Part shown: positions 20,782-28,987 of the stretch, in pieces
Numbering within the stretch: the first letter of the stretch is position 1
Layout: every line of letters begins with the position of its first letter
Source of the DNA: RPQJ01 sp963777725
GTDB lineage: Bacteria; Pseudomonadota; Gammaproteobacteria; Steroidobacterales; Steroidobacteraceae
NCBI GenBank assembly: GCA_963777725.1
Contig: CAVZRR010000008.1
Coordinates: 50,076 to 114,075, forward strand
Reading direction: 5' to 3'
Length of the DNA stretch: 64,000 nt
The notes under the pieces: generated by a model
The model's database searches: none
Seen by the model: the letters and a program-made list of their open reading frames with translations, nothing else
Told to the model about the DNA's origin: nothing
Translations under genes and position numbers: made by a program

Positions 20782-23700
20782 ATGAGCAGCATCCGCCTCG
20801 TCCTCGTGCTGCTGCTCGGCGTGCTCGCCGGCGGCACGGTTTTCGCGCAGGGCGCGGGACGGCAGTTCGACCACGTCACGACGGGCTACGAGCTCACCGG
20901 ATCGCACCGGGTGCAGTCGTGCGAGTCGTGTCACGTCGATGCCGTCTTCAACGGCACGCCGCGCGCGTGCTTCTCCTGCCACTCGCCGGGGTCGCGCGTC
21001 GGAGCGACGCCGAAGCCCGCCGGACACATCCTGAGCGGCGAGCAGTGCGGCGCCTGCCACTCGACCGCAACCTGGGCACCGGCCACGCGCTTCGATCACG
21101 AGCAGGCCCTCGGCAACTGCGCGTCCTGCCACAACGGCGCGCAGGCGCCCGGCAAATCGCCGGGCCACGTCCAGACGGCGATGGACTGCAACGCCTGCCA
21201 CGGCTCCCGGGCGTGGAGTCCCGCGAAGTTCGACCACTCCGGCATCACGGCGGCGTGCTCGACCTGCCACGACGGCAGCCGCGCCACCGGTCGCGGCGCA
21301 CAGCACCTGCCGACGACGGATCGGTGCGACTCCTGCCACACCTACGGTGGCTGGTCGCCCGTGCAACGCGTCGATCACGCGCAGGTCGTCGGCGCCTGCG
21401 CCTCGTGCCACGACGGCGTCCGAGCGGCCGGACGCCACGCCAGTCACATTCCGAGTTCCACGGCCTGCGACACCTGCCACTCGACCGCGGCGTGGCGGCC
21501 GGCGCAGTTCGATCACACGGGCCTGGCGGAGCGTTGCGTGAACTGCCACGACGGCGTGCGAGCCACCGGCGTCGGCGCGCAGCACATCAGGGCGACCGTC
21601 GCCTGCGATGCCTGCCACGCTACGACGGCCTGGCAGCCGGCGACCCGCGTCGACCACGGCAACGTGCTCGGCAGCTGCTCGTCCTGCCACGACGGCACCC
21701 GGGCGGCGGGCCAGCACGTCAACCACATCGTGACGCGCGCGGAGTGCGACAACTGCCACGCGACGACGGCCTGGCTCCCGGCGAAATTCGATCACACCGG
21801 CACCGTGGGCAACTGCGTGCAGTGCCACGACGGCGTCCGGGCGGGCGGCAAGGCCGCCACGCACCTGCGCACCAGCGACGTCTGCGAAGCCTGCCACGTC
21901 GTCGCGGCCTGGGCGCCGGCCTCGGGCGTCGACCACACGCAGGTGAGCGGCGCTTGCGCCACCTGTCACGACGGCACGATCGCCACCGGCAAGCACGCCA
22001 ACCACATCCCCGGCGACGGCGCCTGCGCCGACTGCCACAGCACCTCGGCGTGGGTGCCGGCGAACTTCAGCCACGCGGGTGTGACGGCGACCTGCGTCAG
22101 CTGTCATGACGGCGCGCGGGCCACGGGCAAGAGCAGCACGCACATCCAGTCGGGCACGGGCTGCGAGTCCTGCCATGCCACGTTCAGCTGGCGGCCCGCG
22201 ACCCGCGTCGATCACGGTCAGCTGACCGGCAGTTGCTTTTCCTGCCACAACGGGACGACCGCCGCCGGCAAGAACGTCGCGCACATTCCGTCCGGCACCG
22301 ACTGTGCTGCCTGCCATTCGTCGACGGCCTGGAATCCGGCCACGCGGGTCGACCACGCCCAGGTGATCGGCGGCTGCGCCTCCTGCCACGACGGCACGAC
22401 GGCGACCGGGAAATCGCCGACGCACATCGCAACCGCGGCTGAGTGCAGCAACTGCCACCGAACCACGGCGTGGCAGCCGGCGACGGGTTTCGACCACAGC
22501 GGGGTCGCCGGCAACTGCGCGAGCTGCCACGACGGCGTGGGCGCGACCGGCAAGGGCGCCGCGCACATCACCAGCGACTCGAGTTGCGAGAGCTGCCACG
22601 CGACGAGCGCGTGGCGACCGGCCGTGCGGGTGGATCACGGGCACGTGACCGGCACCTGCGCTTCGTGCCACGACGGCGCGAAGGCCATCGGCAAGGGCAC
22701 GAACCACATCCCGACCACGGCGCAGTGCGAGACCTGTCACTCGACGCTCGCCTGGCGGCCGGCCACGTTCAGCCACGACGGCATCGCTGCGAACTGCTCG
22801 AGCTGCCACGATGGCGTCAAGGCGCCCGGCAAGAACGCCGGTCACCTGTTCACGAGCGGCACGTGCGAAGCCTGCCACGGAACGAGCGCGTGGCAACCGG
22901 CGACGCGTGTCGATCACGTGCAGGTCATCGGGACGTGCTCGAGCTGCCACAACGGCACGACGGCCGCGGGCAAGCCCGCGACCCACGTCGTCACGACGGC
23001 CGAATGCAGCAGCTGCCACAGCACCGCGGCGTGGCAGCCGGCCACTGGCTTCGACCACACCGGCGTCACCGGCAACTGCGCGAGCTGTCACAACGGCAGC
23101 AGCGCGACCGGCAAGTCCGCCAGTCACATCCCGTCGAGCAGCACCTGCGAGGCCTGTCACTCGCCGGCCGGGTGGCGGCCCGCGACGCGCGTCGACCACA
23201 CGCAGGTCATCGGCAGTTGCTTCTCGTGCCACAACGGTACGATCGCCATCGGCAAGCATGCCGCCCACATCGCGAGCGACACGAGCTGCGACAGCTGCCA
23301 CACGGCTTCGGCGTGGAAGCCGGCGCTGCGGGTCGACCACAATCACGTCACGGGCACCTGCAACAGCTGCCACGACGGCGCGCAGGCGCCGGGCAAGCCT
23401 GCGAGCCACATCCCGACCACGGCCCAGTGTGGTGACTGCCACTCGACGCTGGCGTGGCTGCCGGCGGCCTTCGATCACGCCGGCGTCACGAGCGGTTGCC
23501 GGACCTGCCACGACGGTACGACCGCCAGCGGTCCCTCGACGGGGCACATGACCTTCCCGGTCAACAACTTCGAATGCAATCACTGCCACACGACGACGGC
23601 ATGGTCGCCGAACACGTTCCGGCACGTGGCCGGCGGCGGCTATCCGGGCGATCATCGCGCAGCGCTCAGTTGCACGAGCTGTCACGCGGCCAACACCGAT

Positions 23701-23925
23701 GCGGCGACCTGGCGCGCGCCGGCCTACAAGCCGGACTGCGCCGGCTGCCACGCGAGCCGCTTCAAGCCCGACCCGCACAAGAAGTACGGCGACGTGAAAT
23801 ACACGGTCAGCGAACTGCGCAATTGCTCGGGTGCGTGCCACGTGTATACGAGCTCGACGCTGACGACCATCCTGACGCGGCGCTCCGGGCCCGAGCACCG
23901 CATCACCGACAACAAGTTCGACTGA
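20782..23925 (+). CDS. Giant c-type cytochrome: 41 CXXCH haem sites plus one CX3CH, in eighteen tandem two-haem repeats
   Basis: A 1047-residue exported protein with signal peptide IRLVLVLLLGVLAGGTVFA. I count 41 CXXCH motifs and one CSGACH (CX3CH) near the C-terminus. Sites 3-38 form eighteen repeats of 46-47 residues with the pattern CxxCHxTxAWxPATxxDH, then VxGxCxxCHDGxxATGK, then a His before a hydrophobic residue. Each repeat has exactly two further conserved histidines, enough for bis-His ligation of both haems. The last 130 residues break the pattern (AFRHVAGGGYPGDHR region) and end without a membrane anchor. Its stop overlaps the beta-barrel gene start (TGATG). The layout suits a long haem wire, periplasmic, barrel-inserted or extracellular. 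Confidence 0.93.
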   Translation: MSSIRLVLVLLLGVLAGGTVFAQGAGRQFDHVTTGYELTGSHRVQSCESCHVDAVFNGTPRACFSCHSPGSRVGATPKPAGHILSGEQCGACHSTATWAPATRFDHEQALGNCASCHNGAQAPGKSPGHVQTAMDCNACHGSRAWSPAKFDHSGITAACSTCHDGSRATGRGAQHLPTTDRCDSCHTYGGWSPVQRVDHAQVVGACASCHDGVRAAGRHASHIPSSTACDTCHSTAAWRPAQFDHTGLAERCVNCHDGVRATGVGAQHIRATVACDACHATTAWQPATRVDHGNVLGSCSSCHDGTRAAGQHVNHIVTRAECDNCHATTAWLPAKFDHTGTVGNCVQCHDGVRAGGKAATHLRTSDVCEACHVVAAWAPASGVDHTQVSGACATCHDGTIATGKHANHIPGDGACADCHSTSAWVPANFSHAGVTATCVSCHDGARATGKSSTHIQSGTGCESCHATFSWRPATRVDHGQLTGSCFSCHNGTTAAGKNVAHIPSGTDCAACHSSTAWNPATRVDHAQVIGGCASCHDGTTATGKSPTHIATAAECSNCHRTTAWQPATGFDHSGVAGNCASCHDGVGATGKGAAHITSDSSCESCHATSAWRPAVRVDHGHVTGTCASCHDGAKAIGKGTNHIPTTAQCETCHSTLAWRPATFSHDGIAANCSSCHDGVKAPGKNAGHLFTSGTCEACHGTSAWQPATRVDHVQVIGTCSSCHNGTTAAGKPATHVVTTAECSSCHSTAAWQPATGFDHTGVTGNCASCHNGSSATGKSASHIPSSSTCEACHSPAGWRPATRVDHTQVIGSCFSCHNGTIAIGKHAAHIASDTSCDSCHTASAWKPALRVDHNHVTGTCNSCHDGAQAPGKPASHIPTTAQCGDCHSTLAWLPAAFDHAGVTSGCRTCHDGTTASGPSTGHMTFPVNNFECNHCHTTTAWSPNTFRHVAGGGYPGDHRAALSCTSCHAANTDAATWRAPAYKPDCAGCHASRFKPDPHKKYGDVKYTVSELRNCSGACHVYTSSTLTTILTRRSGPEHRITDNKFD

Positions 23926-26309
23926 TGGCAAGTCGAGCATTCCGCTGGCTGCCCGCGCTGCTGCTGCCGTTCGCCGCGGCCGTGACGCACGCGCAGGCGG
24001 CGGGCCGCCTGGTCGAGGAGGTCGGCGTTTCGGAGCAGCGCGGCTACGTTGCCGTTACCGTGCTGTTCGGCTGCAGCCTTCGCTACGTGAGCCACACGCC
24101 GGCCAGCAGCGGCGACCGGGTCAGCGTGCGCCTGTCGCCGCAGCCGGATTGCGGCGCGCCGGTCGGGGGCTCGATCGTGCCGCCGGCGCTGGACGGGCAC
24201 GGCGTCATCCGTTCGATCGAGATGAGCCGGGCCCTGGGGACGGACCTGGAACTGCGCATCGGCTGGTCGCGTCCGGAGCAATTCGTGCTGGTGCCATCGT
24301 TCGATGGCCGCGGCTTGCGCATCCGGCTGATGCGCGCGGAGGAAGATCGCTCGAAGGTGAGCGTGCGCGAAGTGACCGGCGGCACCTCGACGTATGCGGT
24401 GAACCTCGACGCGGCGAAGACGCCGTTCGCGGCGGAGGCCATCGCCGCCGCAGCGGAGGCCACGGGTGTCCGCACCTACGTGTCCGAGATCGTGATCGAC
24501 GAGGAGCGGTGGTATCGGCTGCGCGCGGGGCCGTTCCTGTCCGAGTCGGATGCCCGGCGGGTGCTTGCGACGGCTCGCGCCCGGTACCCGAAGGCCTGGC
24601 TCGCCGTCGGCGACGATGCGACGCTCAATGCGGTCGGTTCGCCGGATGCCGTCGCGAGCGTCCCGGCGACGCGCCCGGGTGGCAACGCGACGCTGATGCC
24701 GGCCGAGATCGAGCGGACGCTCAAGCAGGCGCGCGAGGCATTCCGGCGCAAGGACTACGCGACGGCGATTCCGCTGCTCACGCGGCTCATGGAGCAACCC
24801 GAGTTTCCGCAGCGCGCGGAAGCGCTGGAACTGCTGGGCCTCGCGCGGGAGCGCAACGGCCAGCTGGCGCATGCCGAGGCGGAATGCGAGGAGTACCTGC
24901 GCCGCTACCCACAGGGCGAGGCGGCCGACCGGATCCGCAAGCGCCTGCGCGCGCTGACGTTCGCGACCAGCCCGGCCAGCCTGCGTGCTCGCGAGGCGGC
25001 CGCTGCAGAGTCACCTTGGAAGCTGTACGGCGGCGTGTCGCAGGTCTACCGGCGCGACGACTCCAGTTTCGACAACGGCACGGCCTCGAGCGACCAGACG
25101 ACGCAGAACGCGCTGCTGAACGACGTGGCGCTCTCGGCGCGGCGTCGTGGCGAACGCTTCGATTTCGCCAGCCGGGTGAGCGCGGGCTATGCGCTCGACA
25201 TGCTCGAAGACGGTCCGGGCAACCAGTCGCGGGTCTCGCTGCTGTTCGCCGAGGTCAACGACCACGCGCTCGACTGGACCCTGCGCGGCGGCCGCCAGTC
25301 CGGCAGCTCCGGCGGGCTGCTCGGCACGTTCGACGGCCTGTATGCCGGCTACCAGCTGCGGCCCCGCGTCCGATTGAATGCGCGATTTGGCTACCCGGTC
25401 GAGTCCACGCGCGAAGGACCCACGACGGACCGGAATTTCTATGCACTGTCGGCCGATTTCGGCACGTTTGCCGGCGGCTGGGACCTGTCGCTGTACGGCA
25501 TCTCGCAGGACTACTTCGGGCTGACGGACCGGCAGGCCGTCGGCACCGAGGTCCGCTACTTTCGCCAGGGCCTCACGTTCGTCGGGCTCGCGGACTACGA
25601 CATCCACTACCAGGAGCTGAACAACCTGTTGCTGCTCGGCACGATTGCGTTGCCCGCGCGGTGGACGATGAGCGTGAACCTCGATCACCGCAAGAGTCCG
25701 TCGCTCGCAGCGCGCAACGCGATGATCGGCCAGCCGGTGACGAGCTTCGACGAGCTGTTCGGCCTGTTCTCGATCGAGCAGATCGAGCAGCTGGCGCGCG
25801 ACCGGACCGCCGAGTCCGACGTCTACACGCTGTCGCTGTCGCGACCGTTCGGCGAGCGCTGGCAGTGGTCGATGGATTTCTCGAGCGTCAGTCTCGGTCC
25901 GACGCCTGCATCCGGGGAGGTCGCCGCGACGCCGGACGCCGGCACCGACCTGATCGTCTCGACGCAGGCGCTCGGCTACGGCCTGTTCGGCCGCGGCGAC
26001 GTGACGTCGCTCGGCTTGCAGTACCAGACCGGCGACACGACCGACCTCAAGTCGCTGGGCCTGAATGCGCAGTTCCCGCTGGGACAGGCCTGGCGGCTCG
26101 GGCCGCGCCTGCGCGTGGACCAGCGCGACTTCCACGCGGACGGCTCGCAGCAGTGGCTGTACGCGCCGGGGTTGCGGACGGAACTCCGCTGGCAGCGGCT
26201 GTCGCTCGAGTTCGAGGGTGGCGCGGAGTTCGCGCAGCGGTCGCTGGGGGAGGCCGACGAGGACACGACGCGCTACTACCTGAGCCTGGGGTACCGCTAT
26301 GACTTCTGA
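23925..26309 (+). CDS. Outer-membrane beta-barrel protein with N-terminal SPOR and TPR regions
   Basis: A 794-residue exported protein (signal peptide WLPALLLPFAAAVTHAQA). Residues about 30-135 form a beta-rich domain of unknown type. Residues about 140-215 look like a SPOR domain (TYAVNLDAAKTPF to YRLRAGPFLSESDARRVL), a fold that binds denuded peptidoglycan. A TPR region follows (KDYATAIPLLTRLMEQ). From about 360 on come alternating amphipathic beta-strands, ending in LGYRYDF with the terminal Phe typical of barrels recognised by the Bam machinery. It starts inside the stop of the 41-haem gene, so the two are translationally coupled. Best reading: the porin of a porin-cytochrome conduit, or a secretion/anchoring barrel for the cytochrome. 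Confidence 0.8.
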   Translation: MASRAFRWLPALLLPFAAAVTHAQAAGRLVEEVGVSEQRGYVAVTVLFGCSLRYVSHTPASSGDRVSVRLSPQPDCGAPVGGSIVPPALDGHGVIRSIEMSRALGTDLELRIGWSRPEQFVLVPSFDGRGLRIRLMRAEEDRSKVSVREVTGGTSTYAVNLDAAKTPFAAEAIAAAAEATGVRTYVSEIVIDEERWYRLRAGPFLSESDARRVLATARARYPKAWLAVGDDATLNAVGSPDAVASVPATRPGGNATLMPAEIERTLKQAREAFRRKDYATAIPLLTRLMEQPEFPQRAEALELLGLARERNGQLAHAEAECEEYLRRYPQGEAADRIRKRLRALTFATSPASLRAREAAAAESPWKLYGGVSQVYRRDDSSFDNGTASSDQTTQNALLNDVALSARRRGERFDFASRVSAGYALDMLEDGPGNQSRVSLLFAEVNDHALDWTLRGGRQSGSSGGLLGTFDGLYAGYQLRPRVRLNARFGYPVESTREGPTTDRNFYALSADFGTFAGGWDLSLYGISQDYFGLTDRQAVGTEVRYFRQGLTFVGLADYDIHYQELNNLLLLGTIALPARWTMSVNLDHRKSPSLAARNAMIGQPVTSFDELFGLFSIEQIEQLARDRTAESDVYTLSLSRPFGERWQWSMDFSSVSLGPTPASGEVAATPDAGTDLIVSTQALGYGLFGRGDVTSLGLQYQTGDTTDLKSLGLNAQFPLGQAWRLGPRLRVDQRDFHADGSQQWLYAPGLRTELRWQRLSLEFEGGAEFAQRSLGEADEDTTRYYLSLGYRYDF

Positions 26310-26850
26310 GCGCAGGCTGGCGCGGGTGGGTCGGCTGGCAGGCGTCGTGGCCGTGCTGCTGGCCGCCGGCTGCGCGACGCCCGAATCCGCGAGCGGCGGG
26401 CGCGAGTACCTGGACGAGGTCACTGCGGCGACCATCACCGTCGGCAGCCCCACGCTCGTCTTCGCTCGCGAGCGGCCGGAACTCGCCGTGCACGCGCGCG
26501 ACTACCTGACGCTGGTGCCGGTCGACGTCAATCGCGCCGGGACCCACTCGCAGTACTTCTACGGCTACGTCTGGTCGACGCTCGACAAGCGCGGGCTGGC
26601 GGAGGAGGCGACGGCCGCCTGGCGCTTCGACCTGGTGGCCGACGGCCGGCGGATCGCCCTGACGCCGCTGGCTGGCGAGCCTCGCGATCTCGGGTTGGGC
26701 GAGCCTCCGCTGCCGTCGCCCGCACGTTCGGCGCAGGTGCTGGTGGCACCGACCAGTCGCGAAGTCCAGGCGTTCGTCGCCGGCGCGAGTGAGTTGCGGG
26801 CCGTTGCGACGCACGACGGGGGCGCCGAGCGCTTCGAACTCTGGCGGTGA
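26299..26850 (+). CDS. Lipoprotein of the multihaem operon
   Basis: A 183-residue protein with a lipoprotein signal: VVAVLLAAGC, lipobox LAAGC, with the acylated Cys near residue 25. The mature part is a soluble domain with beta-like stretches (TITVGSPTLVFARER, YLTLVPVDVNRAG, QYFYGYVWST) and no haem motif. Its start overlaps the barrel gene by 11 bases, so it belongs to the operon. It could be an assembly factor or plug for the barrel. I do not recognise the family. Confidence 0.78.
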   Translation: MTSERRLARVGRLAGVVAVLLAAGCATPESASGGREYLDEVTAATITVGSPTLVFARERPELAVHARDYLTLVPVDVNRAGTHSQYFYGYVWSTLDKRGLAEEATAAWRFDLVADGRRIALTPLAGEPRDLGLGEPPLPSPARSAQVLVAPTSREVQAFVAGASELRAVATHDGGAERFELWR

Positions 26851-26863
26851 CCGGCACCGGCTA
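26846..26863 (+). repeat. 18-bp direct repeat, copy 1
   Basis: GGTGACCGGCACCGGCTA occurs here over the lipoprotein stop codon and again, identically, at 27593-27610 over the SDR stop codon. The two copies bracket the SDR gene. Confidence 0.7.
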
Positions 26864-26936
26864 CCGGCTACCGCAGGTGCGGCGCTGCCGGTCGTCTGCT
26901 AAGTTGCAGAGCGGACGTTCCGGGAGTGCCGCGCAA

Positions 26937-27597
26937 ATGAAGAGCTGTCTCGTCACCGGCGCGAGCCGCGGAATCGGGCTCGAACTCTGCCGCCAGTTGC
27001 AGCAGCGCGGCCATCGCGTCACAGCGGTTTGCCGACAAGCCTCGGCGGAGCTGCGTGCGCTGGAGCTGCACCGTCATCGACGGCATCGAGCTGACCGACG
27101 CGGCGTCCGTCGCCCGGCTCGCGGAGCGAGTCGCCGGTCAGCGCATCGACGTGCTGGTCAACAACGCCGGCATCCTGGCGCGCGATTCGCTCGCCGAACT
27201 CGACTTCGATGGGATGCGGCGGCAATTCGAGGTCAACACGCTCGCGCCGCTGCGGGTCACGCACGCATTGCTGCCGAATCTCGGCGCGGGTTCGAAGGTC
27301 GTGATCATCACCAGTCGCATGGGTTCGATCGCCGACAACGGCAGCGGCGGGTACTACGGCTATCGGATGTCGAAGGCGGCCGTGAACATCGCCGGCGTCA
27401 GTCTTGCCCGCGACCTGCGCGATCGGGACATCGCGGTGCTGCTGCTGCATCCCGGCATGGTGGCGACCGAAATGACGGGCCATCAAGGCGTGCCAGCGGC
27501 CGAGGCAGCGCGGAATCTGGTGGCGCGAATCGAGTCATTGGGGTTCGAGCAGAGTGGCAGCTTCCACCACGCGAACGGCGAGCCGCTGCCCTGGTGA
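26937..27597 (+). CDS. Short-chain dehydrogenase/reductase (frameshift near 27060)
   Basis: An SDR of about 220 residues. The NAD(P)-binding motif TGASRGIG opens the protein (MKSCLVTGASRGIGLELC), and NNAG and the catalytic YxxxK (YGYRMSKAA) follow, with a catalytic Ser in ITSRMGS. The first 40 residues and the rest lie in different frames; one base is extra around 27050-27065 between ELRALE and VIDGIELTD. The substrate cannot be told from sequence; close relatives are C-factor-like reductases. It lies downstream of the cytochrome operon after 86 bases and probably has its own promoter. Confidence 0.85.
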
Positions 27598-27610
27598 CCG
27601 GCACCGGCTA
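27593..27610 (+). repeat. 18-bp direct repeat, copy 2
   Basis: Identical to the copy at 26846-26863. It overlaps the stop codon of the SDR gene and reaches the stop codon of the convergent LOG gene. Confidence 0.7.
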
Positions 27611-28330
27611 AGCCGGCAGCAGGCCGGCCTCGCGGATCACGCGCACGACATCCTCCGCGGTGTCGACGCGGTGGATGAACTGCAGGTCCTCGAGGCTGAT
27701 CGTGCCTTCCTTCAGCAGCGTGTCGGTGACGAACGCGACGAACTTGTCCCAGAACTCGCCGCCCACCGCGATCAGCGGGAATCGCTCGAGCTTGTTGGTC
27801 TGCATCAGCGTCGCGATCTCGAACGCCTCGTCGAGCGTACCGAAGCCGCCCGGCATCACGACGAACGCGCACGAATACTTCACCAGCATCACCTTGCGCG
27901 CGAAGAAGTGATCGAACTGGATGAACTTGTCGAGGTACGGATTGGGCTTCTGCTCGCGCGGCAGCGTGATGTTGCAGCCGACACTCAGGCCGCCGGCCTC
28001 CTGGGCGCCGCGGTTCGCGGCCTCCATGATTCCCGAGCCGCCGCCCGTCATCACCGCGAAGCCTGCGCGCGCGAGCGCGGCGCCCACCTCGCGCGCCAGC
28101 TGGTAATAGCGGTGCGACTCCGGGAAGCGCGATGACCCGAAGACGGTGACGCAGGGCTGCTTGAAGGCGAAACTCTCGAAGCCGCGCAGGAACTCGAGGA
28201 AAAAGCGCACGGCGCTCTCGAGGTCCGCCTCGCGCGAGCGGCGCCCGGCCAGGAAGAGCTTCTCGGCGCCCTCGAGGTGCGCGAGCAGCGCACCGCGATT
28301 CGTCGAGTCGTCGGGCTTGTCGTTCGCCAT
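27608..28330 (-). CDS. LOG-family nucleotide hydrolase (TIGR00730-like)
   Basis: A 240-residue protein with the Rossmann-like LOG fold. FGSSRFPESHRYYQLAREVG starts the domain, GGGSGIMEAANRGA follows, and the family signature PGGFGTLDEAFE is complete. LOG proteins remove ribose 5-phosphate from nucleotide monophosphates such as AMP or cytokinin nucleotides; in ordinary bacteria the physiological substrate is usually unclear. It is the longer bacterial form with a helical N-terminus. It follows the EncFtn-like gene by about 35 bases on the same strand. Confidence 0.88.
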   Translation of the reverse strand: MANDKPDDSTNRGALLAHLEGAEKLFLAGRRSREADLESAVRFFLEFLRGFESFAFKQPCVTVFGSSRFPESHRYYQLAREVGAALARAGFAVMTGGGSGIMEAANRGAQEAGGLSVGCNITLPREQKPNPYLDKFIQFDHFFARKVMLVKYSCAFVVMPGGFGTLDEAFEIATLMQTNKLERFPLIAVGGEFWDKFVAFVTDTLLKEGTISLEDLQFIHRVDTAEDVVRVIREAGLLPA

Positions 28331-28364
28331 GATCCATCCATCGCGGCTTCCGCGGCGACTTGCG

Positions 28365-28652
28365 TCACTCGTGCGCGATCTTCTTGTCCGTGAACAGGTA
28401 GTCCTTCAGTTCCTTGTCGAACCGGCCGTCGTTGCGCCGGATCCACTCGAGCACCATCGCCGCGTGCTCCTTTTCCTCGTCGCGGTTGTGCGCCAGGATG
28501 GCCCGCAGCTCGGGGTTCTTGCAGGCGTCCACGCGCTGCTGGTACCAGTCGACGGCCTCGAGTTCCTCGATCAGCGAGACGATCGCGCGGTGCATGTCAC
28601 GGGTGGCTTCGCTCAGGTCGCTGGCGGCTTCGTGCAGGTCTTCGTGGCTCAC
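28365..28652 (-). CDS. EncFtn-type ferritin-like protein without an encapsulin partner
   Basis: A 95-residue helical protein matching the encapsulated-ferritin family: MHRAIVSLIEELEAVDWYQQ, then AILAHNRDEEKEHAAMVLEW with the iron-binding Glu and His of the annular ferroxidase. In relatives it oxidises Fe(II) inside an encapsulin shell, to which it is targeted by a short C-terminal peptide. Here the protein stops at DYLFTDKKIAHE, with no such extension. The next gene is a LOG protein, and no shell gene lies nearby. It therefore either works free in the cytoplasm or is delivered otherwise. GGAGA precedes the ATG. Confidence 0.85.
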   Translation of the reverse strand: MSHEDLHEAASDLSEATRDMHRAIVSLIEELEAVDWYQQRVDACKNPELRAILAHNRDEEKEHAAMVLEWIRRNDGRFDKELKDYLFTDKKIAHE

Positions 28653-28790
28653 TGTGGTTCTCCTTGGTGGTCAATCGCGACGCTCGACGCAGCGCTGAAG
28701 GCGGCAGGTGCCGCTGCTGGGAAGCTTCCTGCAGATTGCCGAGGACCGCAAGATTGGCCGGCTGGAATGTGCTCGCCTGGGCCGAGGCCG

Positions 28791-28950
28791 TCACACGCCG
28801 CCGCCGCCGCCGCAACTGCAGCCTCCCTCGTGATCGTGGTCGAGACCGTGGTCCGCGCCGTGCGCGTGCGCATGCGGCTCGGCGCGCGCCAGGGAGTGCG
28901 TGAGCCAGAGCGACACCGCACGATCCGGATCTCTTCTCCGGAGTGACCAC
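28791..28950 (-). CDS. Small His- and Cys-rich protein (frameshifted), start uncertain
   Basis: About 50 residues. The C-terminal frame reads SLWLTHSLARAEPHAHAHG and then a run of Asp-His pairs ending in GCSCGGGGV, a plausible metal-binding tail. The upstream part (VVTPEK) is in another frame, so a base appears wrong near 28890-28935. GTG 28950 with AAGGG upstream is a possible start; an ATG at 28989 overlapping the dioxygenase stop is another but hits a stop soon. It lies directly downstream of the persulfide dioxygenase. Function unknown; existence is moderately supported by the composition. Confidence 0.45.
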
Positions 28951-28987
28951 GGCCTCGATTCCCTTCAGCGACCTGGCGATTCGCGCT

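Noticed and set aside
21000..23500. Regular ~140-base repeat resembling a CRISPR array
   Set aside because: The period is an in-frame coding repeat (46-47 codons) with diverged copies and haem motifs, and no cas genes are present.
20749..23940. Very long open frame antisense to the giant cytochrome
   Set aside because: It mirrors the repeated codons of the real gene; it has a low-complexity Arg/Ala-rich product and no domain. Similar antisense frames over fadB and cphA are rejected for the same reason.
27608..28330. Cytokinin biosynthesis
   Set aside because: LOG-family proteins are widespread in bacteria and no isopentenyltransferase is nearby.
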